NCBI GenBank assembly: GCA_963746325.1
Contig: CAVVBC010000017.1
Coordinates: 1 to 64,000, forward strand
From: RPQJ01 sp963746325
GTDB lineage: Bacteria; Pseudomonadota; Gammaproteobacteria; Steroidobacterales; Steroidobacteraceae
Length of the DNA: 64,000 nt
Direction: 5' to 3'
A model generated the notes under the pieces. The model was not told where the DNA came from, searched no databases, and worked only from the letters and a program-made list of their open reading frames with translations. The position numbers and the translations under genes were made by a program. The first letter of the stretch is position 1. Each line of letters opens with the position of its first letter. Shown here piece after piece: positions 18,774 to 27,562 of the stretch.

Positions 18774-20222
18774 TCAAGTGCCGCAGAACGTGTTCTGCAC
18801 GCGCTCCTGGGGCAGCGGAGGCTCACGGTAGGCCTCCTGCCCGGGCTGTTCTTCGAACGGACGCGCCAGCACGGCATGCAGCGCGTGGAAGGGCGCGAAG
18901 TCATTCCGCGTCACCGCTGCGGCGATCACCGCCTCGATGCGGTGGTTGCGCGGAATGTAGCAGGGGTTGGAGCGGAGCAGTTGCGGCACGGCGGCAGCGA
19001 CACCGCCCGGTTCCCGTGCCAGGCGCGCCAGCCAGCCCAAGCGCCATTCCCTTAATGCTGCGGGGAGTACGTCCGGGTGGGCTACGGCGGTGGCCAGCTT
19101 GCGGAACGTGTTCGTGAAGTCGGCTCGCTCTGCGTGCATGACCTGCAGCAGACCCTGCGCCAGTTCCTCATCCGTCGCCTCGATGGTCTGGAGCCCCAGC
19201 TTTTGACGCAAGCCTTGCAGCCAGTAGTCCGCGTAGCGCGCCGGTATCGAATGCACGGCAGCGGTGGCGCGCTCGATCGCCGCACCTTGGTCGGGGTCGA
19301 TGATCGGCAGCAGCGCTTCGGCCAGCCGCGCCAGGTTCCACTGCAGGATGGCCGGCTGGTTGCCATAGGCATAGCGACCGCGGCGATCGATGTAGCTGTA
19401 GACCGTGGCGGGGTCGTATTCGTCCATGAAGGCACAGGGACCGAAGTCGATGGTTTCGCCCGAGACGGTCATGTTGTCGGTGTTCATCACCCCGTGGATG
19501 AAGCCGACCTGCATCCAGCGCGCGACCAGCGCGCACTGGCGGTCGGCCACCGCCTCGAGCAGGCGGAAGTAGCGGTCGGGTTCCGGCGCGAGGGCAGGGT
19601 AGTGACGCGCCAGGACATAGTCGGCCAGCGTGCGCACGCCGTCGACGTCGCCGCGCGCGGCGAAGTATTCGAACGTGCCGATGCGCACATGGCTGGCGGC
19701 CACCCGGATCAGCACGCCGCCGGGCAGCAGTCCTTCTTCCCGCAGCACGTGCTCGCCAGTGGTTGCGGCCGACAAGGCGCGCGTGGTCGGCACGCCCAGG
19801 GCGTGCATCGCCTCGCTCACCAGGTATTCACGCAGGACCGGTCCCAGCGCGGAGCGTCCATCGCCGCGACGCGAGAAAGGCGTGGGACCCGCTCCCTTCC
19901 ATTGCAGGTCGCGACGCTGGCCGTTCTGGTCAATGACTTCCCCGAACAACAAGGCGCGACCGTCACCCAGCTGCGGCACGAACGAACCGAACTGATGGCC
20001 CGCGTACGCCATGGCGAGCGGCAACGCGCCCGCTGGAATCTCGTTGCCCACGCACGCAGCCGCCAGGCGCTGGTCGTCGGCGGCCGCTCGGTCGACACCC
20101 AGTTCCGCCGCCAGCGCGTCGTTGAACGCGATCAGCGCAGGCGCCGCGACGGGTGTCGGCGCAGTGCGGACGTGGAAACGCGCGGGCAGCGCGGCGTAGG
20201 TATGGGAAAACTCGGCCTGCAC
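18774..20222 (-). CDS. selO: SelO/YdiU family protein adenylyltransferase
   Basis: Pseudokinase-fold enzyme that transfers AMP from ATP to hydroxyl side chains of target proteins in redox control (SelO of E. coli). Visible motifs: YAGHQFGSFVPQLGDGRA, QWKGAGPTPFSRRGDGRSA, ATTGEHVLREEGLLPGGV, GFIHGVMNTDNMTVSGETID (active-site Asn/Asp) and FGPCAFMDEYDP. The C terminus has a single cysteine (NTFCGT) where relatives carry a redox-active Cys. GTG 20222, 11 bases after the upstream stop, gives 482 residues, the usual length; ATG 20282 would overlap the preceding gene. It is probably cotranscribed with the thioesterase gene. Confidence 0.9.
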   Translation of the reverse strand: MQAEFSHTYAALPARFHVRTAPTPVAAPALIAFNDALAAELGVDRAAADDQRLAAACVGNEIPAGALPLAMAYAGHQFGSFVPQLGDGRALLFGEVIDQNGQRRDLQWKGAGPTPFSRRGDGRSALGPVLREYLVSEAMHALGVPTTRALSAATTGEHVLREEGLLPGGVLIRVAASHVRIGTFEYFAARGDVDGVRTLADYVLARHYPALAPEPDRYFRLLEAVADRQCALVARWMQVGFIHGVMNTDNMTVSGETIDFGPCAFMDEYDPATVYSYIDRRGRYAYGNQPAILQWNLARLAEALLPIIDPDQGAAIERATAAVHSIPARYADYWLQGLRQKLGLQTIEATDEELAQGLLQVMHAERADFTNTFRKLATAVAHPDVLPAALREWRLGWLARLAREPGGVAAAVPQLLRSNPCYIPRNHRIEAVIAAAVTRNDFAPFHALHAVLARPFEEQPGQEAYREPPLPQERVQNTFCGT

Positions 20223-20232
20223 GGTGCGACGC

Positions 20233-21042
20233 TCAGCCGAAGACGGCGACGGTCTGGTGATTGACCGAGTAGGCATGCCCATCGGCGCCGTACAGCACGG
20301 CCGTCTGGCTGAGGTAACCCGCCGTGCCCGCGCGAACTTCGGCGTCGATGAGGGCCCAGTCCTGCAGGTCGAGGTAGGCGGGATCGCGCAGGACTTCGAT
20401 CATCCAGTTGACCGAACTGGCTGGGGCCGGCGTTCGCAGCGTCGACAGGACGGGCGTCGGGATGACATCGGACAAAGCCAGCAAGGCGTCTTCAGAGCCG
20501 CAGTCCCGGTCGCGCAGTCGCGCATAAGTCATCGAGCTTGGCTCGCTGTGACCCGTGTATGGCGGTGCCCCCCGCGCCAGCCTGACCTCGAAATGCTGCA
20601 GGAACGCTGGCGCAGGATCGATGAGAGTGCTGTCGGCTGCGGCGGGCGTCTTGCCCGGGTCCGGGCGCGGCATCTCCCGCACGAAATGCGATTCGCGCGG
20701 CCCGCCGAAGATGCCGACCGCGGTGCAGGCGAGCTTGCCGTCGTCATGCTGCAGGTCGCAGCGTGCATGCACCGCCGTTTTTCCGACACGCAGCACTTCG
20801 GCGCGCATCTGGATTGGAGTGCCGCCCAGCAGTGGCCCGACGAACGTCATCTGGGCACTGCGCAATGGCAGGGCGGCCGCGTGCAGGGGCAGCACTGCGC
20901 GCATCGCCCGCACGGCGAGCGCCATCTGCATGCCGCCGAACACGGTCCGGCCCTGCAGCCAGTCGGGCGGCACGACGACGGTGAACGACGTGGCATCGGT
21001 GCGGACGATCGCGGCCAGGACTTGTGAAAAGCCGGTTTCCAT
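20233..21042 (-). CDS. acyl-CoA thioesterase family protein (double hot-dog, TesB-like)
   Basis: Predicted thioesterase of the two-hot-dog fold; the first half shows VVVPPDWLQGRTVFGGMQMALAV (hot-dog helix), followed by AQMTFVGPLLGG and AEVLRVGKTAVHARC. The second half has SVNWMIEVLRDPA, ALIDAEVRAGTAGYLSQTAVLY and YSVNHQTVAVFG. ATG 21042 (METGFSQVLAAI) gives 269 residues, normal for the family; the frame upstream of it overlaps the divergent aminopeptidase leader. Substrate acyl-CoA unknown. Upstream partner of selO, 10 bases away. Confidence 0.8.
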   Translation of the reverse strand: METGFSQVLAAIVRTDATSFTVVVPPDWLQGRTVFGGMQMALAVRAMRAVLPLHAAALPLRSAQMTFVGPLLGGTPIQMRAEVLRVGKTAVHARCDLQHDDGKLACTAVGIFGGPRESHFVREMPRPDPGKTPAAADSTLIDPAPAFLQHFEVRLARGAPPYTGHSEPSSMTYARLRDRDCGSEDALLALSDVIPTPVLSTLRTPAPASSVNWMIEVLRDPAYLDLQDWALIDAEVRAGTAGYLSQTAVLYGADGHAYSVNHQTVAVFG

Positions 21043-21206
21043 AAGGCAAGTGTACCGGACCCGCCCAACCAGGACGCCGGGCACCCAATGACCGCGTGAG
21101 GCTGACGCCGACGCAGGTCCGCGCAAGCGCTGTCGCCCGCAGCTGCGCTCATCCGTATCCTAGACAGTATCCGTTCCCCGCCCGACACTGGCCCGCAGAG
21201 ACACCC

Positions 21207-23192
21207 ATGCCGCAGTCTGAAACGTTCGACGCTCGTCCGGCCCCCGGCGTCAAGGCGTTGCTGCACGCTGCGCTGTGCGTGATGCTGGTCGCGGGCGCCG
21301 CCAGCAGTCGGGCCGCCGACGTCCCGCCGGCTTCTGCCCGTGCAGCAGGGTCGCCTGCGGGCGTGGCAATGGCGACCGATCCTTCCAACTGGCCCGACCT
21401 CCACAGCCAGGCCGACCCGCGCAAGTTCGTCACGACCAGTTTCGACCTCGACCTCGACGTGGACTTTGCGGCCCAGGTCCTGCGTGGCCACGTCACTCTC
21501 GAGCTGCGACGCGTCGATCCACAGGCCCGCGAACTCGTGCTCGATACCCGCGACCTGCACATCAAGTCCGTGCAGGCCGCCCCCGCTGGAAGCGAGCGAT
21601 TCAAGCCGGTGCATTTCAGTCTCGACCCGCCGGCCGGAAAACTGGGCAGCGCATTGCGCATCGAGTTGCCGCGGCAGGCGACGCGCGTCCGGATCGCCTA
21701 CGCAACCTCACCGCAGGCTTCAGGCCTGCAATGGCTGCGGCCCGAACAGACGGCCGACCGGCGTGCGCCGTTCCTGTTCAGCCAGGCACAGGCCATCCAC
21801 GCGCGCTCGATTGCACCATTGCAGGACACGCCGTGGATCCGTTCGACCTTCACCGCGACGTTGCGCGTGCCGCCGGGGCTCGTTGCCGTGATGGCGGCGG
21901 AAGGCGACCCTGCCAATCGAGCAGGAGCGGACGTGTTCCGCTTTCGCATGCCGCAGCCGGTTCCCGCCTACTTGCTGGCGCTGGCCGTCGGTGACCTGGA
22001 GTTCCGGGCGATCGGTCCACGCACCGGTGTCTGGGCCGAGCCATCCAAAGTGGCGGCAGCGGCGGCCGAGTTCGAGGACGCCGAACGCATGATGATGACA
22101 GCCGAGACGCTGTATGGGCCGTATCGTTGGGGTCGCTACGACGTGCTGATGCTGCCGCCGTCGTTTCCCTACGGCGGGATGGAGAATCCGCGGCTCACCT
22201 TCATGACGCCCACCGTCATCGCCGGCGACAAGTCGCTGGTGGGTGTGCTGTCGCACGAGCTGGCCCACTCGTGGTCCGGGAACCTCGTCACCAACGCGAC
22301 CTTGCGCGATGGCTGGCTGAACGAAGGTTTCACCACGTACCTCGAGCGACGCATCATGGAGGCGGTGTACGGCCAGGAACGGGCGGGCCTCGAATGGGGC
22401 AACGGCGAGCAGGACCTGCGCCTGGCACTCGCAGAGCTGGCACCGGACGAGGCCTGGCGCGGCGGGTTGGCGCCCGACCTGGCCGGGCGGCCCGTCGACG
22501 AAGGATCGGCGGTTGCCTATGAAAAAGGCGCGCTCTTTCTTTACCAGCTGGAGCGGCGGTTCGGGCGCGACCGGCTCGACGCGTTCCTGCAGGGCTGGTT
22601 CGACCGCCACGCGTTTACCAGCGTCACCACGCCGCAGTTCGTCGCTGAACTGCAGCAGGACCTGATCGCAAAGTATCCAGGCCGCGTCGATGATCAGTTT
22701 GTCGCGCGCTGGATCGATGGCGTCGGCATTCCGGCCGACGCCGAGTTCGTCCAGTCCGCCGTGCTGGCGCGCGTGGATGAAGTCAGGTCGAGCTGGGAAC
22801 AAGGCACGCTTGCAACGCAGGATCTGCCCGCCGGCCGCTGGACGACGCAGGAGTGGCTGCACTTCCTCACGCGCATGACCCGTCCCCAGCCCGTCGCACG
22901 GCTGCAGGAACTCGACCGGCGGTTTCAGCTGACGCAGTCCCGCAACGCGGAAATTGCGCACGCCTGGTACCGCCTGGCGATTGCGAGCGGCTATCCCGGC
23001 CTCGAGCCGACGCTCGAGCATTACCTCACGAGCATCGGTCGCCTGAAGCTCATCAGGCCGCTGTACGAAGACCTGCTGCGTTCGCCCGCGAATGCCGCGT
23101 TCGCGCGACGTGTCTATGCCGAGGCGCGTCCGGGATACCACGCCATCGCGCAACTCGCATTGGACAAGGTCATGCAGGAGGGGTCGAAGTGA
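21207..23192 (+). CDS. M1 family zinc aminopeptidase (leukotriene A4 hydrolase-like), exported
   Basis: Periplasmic aminopeptidase, about 661 residues from ATG 21207. Signal peptide: LLHAALCVMLVAGAASSRAA. The N-terminal beta-saddle has FDLDLDVDFAAQVLRGHVTLEL. The exopeptidase motif GGMENP precedes the zinc motif HELAH at 350-354, with Glu373 exactly 18 residues later (HEXXH-X18-E). A C-terminal helical-repeat domain as in LTA4 hydrolase follows (WLHFLTRMTRPQPVARLQEL). ATG 21207 is chosen because it gives a clean signal peptide. Its stop overlaps the GTG of the CPXCG gene (GTGA). Confidence 0.9.
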   Translation: MPQSETFDARPAPGVKALLHAALCVMLVAGAASSRAADVPPASARAAGSPAGVAMATDPSNWPDLHSQADPRKFVTTSFDLDLDVDFAAQVLRGHVTLELRRVDPQARELVLDTRDLHIKSVQAAPAGSERFKPVHFSLDPPAGKLGSALRIELPRQATRVRIAYATSPQASGLQWLRPEQTADRRAPFLFSQAQAIHARSIAPLQDTPWIRSTFTATLRVPPGLVAVMAAEGDPANRAGADVFRFRMPQPVPAYLLALAVGDLEFRAIGPRTGVWAEPSKVAAAAAEFEDAERMMMTAETLYGPYRWGRYDVLMLPPSFPYGGMENPRLTFMTPTVIAGDKSLVGVLSHELAHSWSGNLVTNATLRDGWLNEGFTTYLERRIMEAVYGQERAGLEWGNGEQDLRLALAELAPDEAWRGGLAPDLAGRPVDEGSAVAYEKGALFLYQLERRFGRDRLDAFLQGWFDRHAFTSVTTPQFVAELQQDLIAKYPGRVDDQFVARWIDGVGIPADAEFVQSAVLARVDEVRSSWEQGTLATQDLPAGRWTTQEWLHFLTRMTRPQPVARLQELDRRFQLTQSRNAEIAHAWYRLAIASGYPGLEPTLEHYLTSIGRLKLIRPLYEDLLRSPANAAFARRVYAEARPGYHAIAQLALDKVMQEGSK

Positions 23193-23509
23193 CGCAGCGG
23201 CGGCCGACGACACCTCTCGATGCAGTCAAGCTCCGCGTGGCGGCCACCGACGCCGACGTGATCGACGAGTTGTACGGTCTCGAGCCCATTTACGAACCTG
23301 GCGGATCGAACCTGGCCGGGGGCGAAGCCACCGAGTTCGTGTCGCTGCTGTGCCCCTATTGCTGGGAACGCTACGAGACCCAGGTGGACCTGAGCGCCGG
23401 GTCGTTCACCTATGTCGAGGACTGCCAGGTCTGCTGTCAGCCGATCGAGCTGAGCTGCCAGGTGGATGATGGCGAGTTGGTCAGCGTGAAGCCCGAGCGG
23501 ATGGACTGA
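23189..23509 (+). CDS. CPXCG-motif cysteine-rich protein
   Basis: A 106-aa small protein with the domain seen in short gammaproteobacterial proteins: FVSLLCPYCWERYETQVDLS, then YVEDCQVCCQPIEL. The two Cys pairs probably bind zinc; function is unknown. The GTG start overlaps the aminopeptidase stop by four bases. The N-terminal 45 residues precede the usual core, so an internal start is possible. The 3' end overlaps the end of the convergent bufC gene by 29 bases. Confidence 0.75.
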   Translation: MTQRRPTTPLDAVKLRVAATDADVIDELYGLEPIYEPGGSNLAGGEATEFVSLLCPYCWERYETQVDLSAGSFTYVEDCQVCCQPIELSCQVDDGELVSVKPERMD

Positions 23510-24242
23510 CGACCGCGGTGACCAGGCGCTCGCCGAAAGCCCACGCCAGGACGCGGCCGAGCGTATCCGCGTCGGTCCGAACACTCTCCAGCGCTTCGCC
23601 CAATGTGTCGCCCTGCGCGAGCCGTTCGAGCAGGCGGTAGTCGTCTGAGTCGACGCGGTAGACCACGGGCCGGTCGTCGACGCAGGCCACTACGCAACAC
23701 TCGCCGCCCACCGACAGGTCGACCGGCCCCGGATCGTCGGCCTGGTTGGCCTGCCACACGCGCCAGATGGGGAACTGCGAAGCAACCCTGCCCAGCGACG
23801 GGTGGAATTCGACGGTGAGTCCCGCGAGCGACTCCGGCGCAAACTCAGCGAGTGCCGTGAGTGCGATTGCAGGCGACGTCGAGGACACGGTTGCGCTGGC
23901 CACGGCCCATTCCAGCGCGGCGAGATCGGCCAGCCACTCGTAGCCGGATTCGGCCAGGCGGATCGCCAGCCAGGCCGGGAATTCGCTGCCCACCCAGTGC
24001 AGGTCACCCCGCCGCGAGGGGTGCGCGTCCCGGTACTCGCGTGCCAGCTGACGAAAAAACTCTGCGCCTACGCGTCGCAGCACGACAGGGTAGGTCTGCT
24101 CGAGCGCCGCAGCGAAGAACTGCCAGGCATTGTTGCGGTAAGCGTCGAAGCGCTCGACGTAGTCAGGCGAGCCATCCGGCGTAAGCGGTGCGCCGTCCCG
24201 CAACGCGCGCCCGAATGCCTGTTGCACATCCCTCAGCTTCAT
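23481..24242 (-). CDS. bufC: BufC/HvfC-like DUF2063 protein of a bufferin operon
   Basis: Partner protein of the DUF692 maturase, with the N-terminal DUF2063 domain (LRDVQQAFGRAL, YVERFDAYRNNAWQFFAAALEQTYPVV, FFRQLAREYRDAHPS, FPAWL) and a variable C-terminal half. In known systems this protein helps deliver the precursor peptide to the maturase. ATG 24242 lies 8 bases after the bufB stop and matches the family start; ATG 24293 would overlap bufB by 44 bases. Third gene of bufA–bufB–bufC. Confidence 0.85.
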   Translation of the reverse strand: MKLRDVQQAFGRALRDGAPLTPDGSPDYVERFDAYRNNAWQFFAAALEQTYPVVLRRVGAEFFRQLAREYRDAHPSRRGDLHWVGSEFPAWLAIRLAESGYEWLADLAALEWAVASATVSSTSPAIALTALAEFAPESLAGLTVEFHPSLGRVASQFPIWRVWQANQADDPGPVDLSVGGECCVVACVDDRPVVYRVDSDDYRLLERLAQGDTLGEALESVRTDADTLGRVLAWAFGERLVTAVVSPSARASR

Positions 24243-24249
24243 GACGATT

Positions 24250-25125
24250 TCACGCCGTTGCTCGCTGGCAGCGGCCGAGAAGTTCATCAGCACGTGCAGC
24301 CTCGGCGAGCAGGGTGTCCAGGGCGGGCACGTCGTTGTCCCACTCGATCAGGGTGGGCACCGGCCCCAGTCGTTGCAACACCGCTTCATAGAGCGCCCAG
24401 ACCGCCTCGCACACGGCACTGCCGTGGTCATCCAGCAGCAGGTCGCGCGCACCGACCCGTCGTCGCGAGTGTCCTGCGAGATGGATTTCCTGCACGGCGT
24501 CGGGCGGCAGGGCGGCAAAAAAGTCGTCGAGCACCAACCCGAGATTGGCTGCATTCACATACGCGTTATTGACGTCGAGCAACAGGCCGCAGCCGCTGCG
24601 TTCGACCACGAGGCCCAGGAATTCACCTTCGGACAATTGCGAGTGCGCGAAGCTGACGTAGGCGCTGAGGTTCTCCACCAGGATCTGCCGCCCGAGGAAA
24701 TCCTGCACTTCGCCCACGCGGGCAGCGAGGTGCAGCGCCGCTTCCTCAGTGTAGGGCAGGGGCAGCAGGTCGTTGAAGTGCTCGCCGTCGACGTGTCCCC
24801 AGCAGGCATGCTCGCTGACCAGGGCGGGCTCGAAGCGCCGCACGGCCCTGCGGATCCGTGCCAGGTGATCGCGATCGAGCGGATCCGCCGACCCCAGGCC
24901 CAGGCCGACGCCATGCAGGCTGAGCGGATAAAGACTGCGCGCGCGCTCGAGTGCCCGGACGGCGGGGCCGCCTTCATGGAAGTAATTCTCGGTATGCGCT
25001 TCGATCCACGCCGGGGCCGGTGCGGCGGTGAGGATCGCTGCATGATGTTGCGAGCGCAGCCCGATCCCGGCGCTGGCCGGGATCGGCCTGCGCGGCTCAG
25101 GCGCATCAGCAAGTTCGCCTGCCAC
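24250..25125 (-). CDS. bufB: BufB/DUF692 multinuclear iron-dependent oxidative enzyme (MNIO)
   Basis: TIM-barrel enzyme that should modify cysteines of the small precursor encoded just upstream. Typical DUF692 features: GIGLRSQHHAAIL, WIEAHTENYFHEGG, SLHGVGLGLGSADP, VSEHACWGHVDGEHFNDLLPLPYT, ILVENLSAYVSF, LLLDVNNAYVN, EIHLAGHS, LLLDDHG and PTLIEWDNDVP, including the His, Glu, Asp and Asn ligands of the iron cluster. MNIO proteins install thiazole- or thiooxazole-type changes on cysteines, and bufferins bind copper. The 291-residue length is normal. It begins 6 bases after bufA ends. Confidence 0.9.
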   Translation of the reverse strand: MAGELADAPEPRRPIPASAGIGLRSQHHAAILTAAPAPAWIEAHTENYFHEGGPAVRALERARSLYPLSLHGVGLGLGSADPLDRDHLARIRRAVRRFEPALVSEHACWGHVDGEHFNDLLPLPYTEEAALHLAARVGEVQDFLGRQILVENLSAYVSFAHSQLSEGEFLGLVVERSGCGLLLDVNNAYVNAANLGLVLDDFFAALPPDAVQEIHLAGHSRRRVGARDLLLDDHGSAVCEAVWALYEAVLQRLGPVPTLIEWDNDVPALDTLLAEAARADELLGRCQRATA

Positions 25126-25131
25126 TGCCGG

Positions 25132-25398
25132 TTACATCGTCTTCTTGTCCGTGCCCGGCTTGCCGCCGGCTTTCTCGCAGGCATCCTTCGGCATGCTGAC
25201 CCACTCGTTGGGGTCGTTGTCGGTCTTGGCCATGCCGGCGCAGCTATGGCTGGCCGTGCCGCAATCGTTCTTGCCGGCCTTGGCAACGCCGAAACACTTC
25301 ACCTTTTCCGCGGCGCCCTCGTGGTGATTGGCCTGGGCGGTGCCCACGGCCAGCAGGCCGGCAACGGCGGCTGCGATGGTCAGGTTCTTGCGGTTCAT
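25132..25398 (-). CDS. bufA: BufA1-type bufferin metallophore precursor (DUF2282)
   Basis: An 88-aa exported RiPP-like precursor. Signal peptide 1-23 (IAAAVAGLLAVGTAQA), followed by the DUF2282 core with four cysteines: EKVKCFGVAKAGKNDCG, HSCAGMA and MPKDACEKAGGKPG. In characterised bufferins such cysteines are modified by the MNIO enzyme and the product sequesters copper in the periplasm. It heads bufABC; a good ribosome site (AGAGGAAAG) lies just upstream of ATG 25398. No dedicated transporter or DoxX-type gene is attached here, fitting export by the Sec pathway. Confidence 0.88.
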   Translation of the reverse strand: MNRKNLTIAAAVAGLLAVGTAQANHHEGAAEKVKCFGVAKAGKNDCGTASHSCAGMAKTDNDPNEWVSMPKDACEKAGGKPGTDKKTM

Positions 25399-25527
25399 CC
25401 TGGCTTTCCTCTGGCGTGTCAGGGGTGGGCATTATGCTGAGCTGATTTCGCGCGCGCGACCCGGTTGGCTTCAGCGCCTGCCGGTGGCAGCATGCCGGCA
25501 CCCTTTACCGAGCGAGCGCGTCGATAC

Positions 25528-25992
25528 ATGAGCCTGAAGGACTGGATCTCGAAGTACCTGCCTGGCGGCGCCGGGCAAGGCGGGGAGGGGACCACGGAAA
25601 TGGGCACCCACCTGGCGGTGGCGGCCTTGCTCGTGGAAGTCCTGCGCGCAGACTATGAGGTGGGCTCGGCCGAGCGCGAGCAGGCAATGGCATCGGTTGC
25701 GAGCATGCTGGGGCTGCAACCCGAGGCCACTCGTGCGCTGCTCGAGGAGGCGGAGCGCCAGATCGACAAGTCGCATGACCTGTTCCAGTTCACCTCGCAG
25801 CTCAACCGCTCCTACAGCGAAGCCGACAAGATCAAGCTGCTGGAAGCGCTATGGCGTGTCGCTGACGCGGACCTGACCATCCACAAGTACGAAGAACACT
25901 TGATCCGGCGGGTTGCCGATCTCCTGCACGTCCCACATTCGGGCTTCATAGCGGCAAAACTGCGCGCTACCAGCCCCGCCACGTCCGGCTGA
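25528..25992 (+). CDS. TerB family protein
   Basis: A 154-aa helical protein of the TerB/tellurite-resistance-like fold: LAVAALLVEVLRADYEVGSAE with the acidic EF-like loop, and a second matching half EALWRVADADLTIHKYEEHLIRRVADLLHV. Such stand-alone TerB proteins occur widely and their role is unclear; metal or membrane association has been proposed. ATG 25528 (MSLKDWISKYLPG) is the natural start. It is divergent from bufA; the 129-base gap should hold both promoters. Confidence 0.8.
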   Translation: MSLKDWISKYLPGGAGQGGEGTTEMGTHLAVAALLVEVLRADYEVGSAEREQAMASVASMLGLQPEATRALLEEAERQIDKSHDLFQFTSQLNRSYSEADKIKLLEALWRVADADLTIHKYEEHLIRRVADLLHVPHSGFIAAKLRATSPATSG

Positions 25993-26091
25993 AGCGCGCC
26001 GGCGCCCGGTCGCGAGCACTTTTTACATGAAAGCTTGCGGCGGAGGCTGACGGTCGGGTACGGTCCTGATAGGAATCACCAATCGTCGGCT

Positions 26092-26844
26092 ATGGAACAG
26101 TCTCACGCCCCCGTCCCGCGCAAGATCGTGGTCCTGAACCCCAAGGGCGGGTCGGGCAAGTCGACCATTGCGACGAACCTGGCGGCTCATTACGCCTGGG
26201 CTGGGCGGACGGTCGCGCTGATGGATCACGATCCGCAGGGTTCGAGCATGCGCTGGCTGCGCTTGCGGCCCGCCGATGTCGCTCCCATCCACGGCATCGC
26301 GGCCTACGAGAAGAAACTCGGCATCACCCGCTCTTTCGCGCTGCGCACGCCGCCCGGCACCGATACGCTCATCGTCGATACGCCGGCGGCGGTCACACCG
26401 CTGCAGTTGCCGGAACTCACCCAGGACGCGCACGCGATCGTCGTGCCCGTGCTGCCGTCGGACATCGACATTCATGCGGCCTCGCGGGCCATCGCCGACC
26501 TGCTGCTCGTCGGCCGGGTGCACCGGTCGGAGCGCAGGCTGGTGATCGTTGCCAATCGCGCGCGGCGTTACACCAAGGCGTTCAGCACGCTGATGCGGTT
26601 CCTCGAGAGCCTGCGCATCCCGGTCGCCGCGGTGCTGCGTGATTCCCAGGCTTACGTGCGTTCGGCCGAATGCGGCCTGGGCATCCACGAGATGAAGGGC
26701 GCCCTGTTGCAGGAAGACCTCGACAGCTGGAAGCCGTTCCTCGAGTGGCTCGAGCACAGGCCGGGCGGGGCGGTGCTGGCCGATGGCAACTCGCTGTTGC
26801 CGCAAACCTCGCCCGTGGAACTGGGCGAGGGTGCCCGGGGCTGA
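26092..26844 (+). CDS. ParA/MinD-like ATPase
   Basis: A 250-aa P-loop ATPase with deviant Walker A KGGSGKST at 18-25, MDHDPQGSS (Walker A'), and Walker B-like LIVDTPAAV. No ParB gene is adjacent, so this is an orphan of the kind that positions protein complexes rather than plasmids; its cargo is unknown. ATG 26092 (MEQSHAP) is chosen since the P-loop strand begins ten residues on. It converges on the next gene with a 7-base gap. Confidence 0.85.
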   Translation: MEQSHAPVPRKIVVLNPKGGSGKSTIATNLAAHYAWAGRTVALMDHDPQGSSMRWLRLRPADVAPIHGIAAYEKKLGITRSFALRTPPGTDTLIVDTPAAVTPLQLPELTQDAHAIVVPVLPSDIDIHAASRAIADLLLVGRVHRSERRLVIVANRARRYTKAFSTLMRFLESLRIPVAAVLRDSQAYVRSAECGLGIHEMKGALLQEDLDSWKPFLEWLEHRPGGAVLADGNSLLPQTSPVELGEGARG

Positions 26845-26851
26845 GCAGGCC

Positions 26852-27421
26852 TCAGCGCGGCTTGTTGGAAACCTTGTCGGCGTCCTTCGCGAAGAGCGAG
26901 GCTTCGTCGGCCACCGAGAACGCGACCATGTTCGGCTTGCCATCGTCGCCATTGGCGCTGCTCACCACAGCGATGATCGGCGCGTCCCGCAGCCAGAGCA
27001 TGTAGGTGTACTTCGACTGGATGGCGGCGTCGTCGCGCTTCACTGCATCGAAGTCGCCGAACATCGTGCGCGAACGGTTCACGACGGCGAGCAGCGAAGG
27101 CAGGCTCGGGTCGAGTCGCGCCGATACGGCGCCCATGGTCTTGTCCAGACCAATGATGAAGCACAATTCCTTGGTCTGGTGCTGCGCCGGCAGCTTCAGG
27201 AGCGTTTGCCGGCTGGGTGCGCAATAGCGGTCTGCGCCAGACTCATCCTTGTCCCAGGAGCCACCGGGATACTTGGCCTGGATTGCGCTCTTGTCAGCGC
27301 TCCAGGGCAGGCCGAAGGCACCGCTGCGGAACTGGTCGGCCACGGCGCCGGCCATGGCGGCCCCGGAAACGACAAAAAGACAGATGCCGGCAAGGGAAGG
27401 CAGGAACGTGCTGCGGGACAT
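26852..27421 (-). CDS. hypothetical secreted protein
   Basis: A 189-aa exported protein of no recognised family. Signal peptide 1-25 (AGICLFVVSGAAMAG). The mature part has FGLPWSADKSAIQAKYPGG, two cysteines (DRYCAPS, KELCFIIG, possibly a disulfide) and a region FGDFDAVKRDDAAIQSKYTYMLW. The opening pattern, a prediction of how a short secreted domain is anchored by a conserved FGxPW stretch, recalls uncharacterised proteobacterial periplasmic proteins. Convergent with the ParA-like gene. Confidence 0.7.
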   Translation of the reverse strand: MSRSTFLPSLAGICLFVVSGAAMAGAVADQFRSGAFGLPWSADKSAIQAKYPGGSWDKDESGADRYCAPSRQTLLKLPAQHQTKELCFIIGLDKTMGAVSARLDPSLPSLLAVVNRSRTMFGDFDAVKRDDAAIQSKYTYMLWLRDAPIIAVVSSANGDDGKPNMVAFSVADEASLFAKDADKVSNKPR

Positions 27422-27516
27422 GCGCGCGACTCCACGAATAGGTTGAATGCTGCAGCGGGAGGATATGACCTCACAGCCACACCTCGCGGAGCACGCGACG
27501 AAAGCACGACACGCCT

Positions 27517-27562
27517 CTCAGGGGGTGCCTCATCGCCTTTACATAATACCTCAGGGGGTGCC
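27517..27562. repeat. pair of 13-bp direct repeats
   Basis: CTCAGGGGGTGCC occurs at 27517-27529 and again at 27550-27562, 33 bases apart. The second copy contains the stop codon of the MobA-like gene. It may be a short duplication; no function is evident. Confidence 0.4.
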
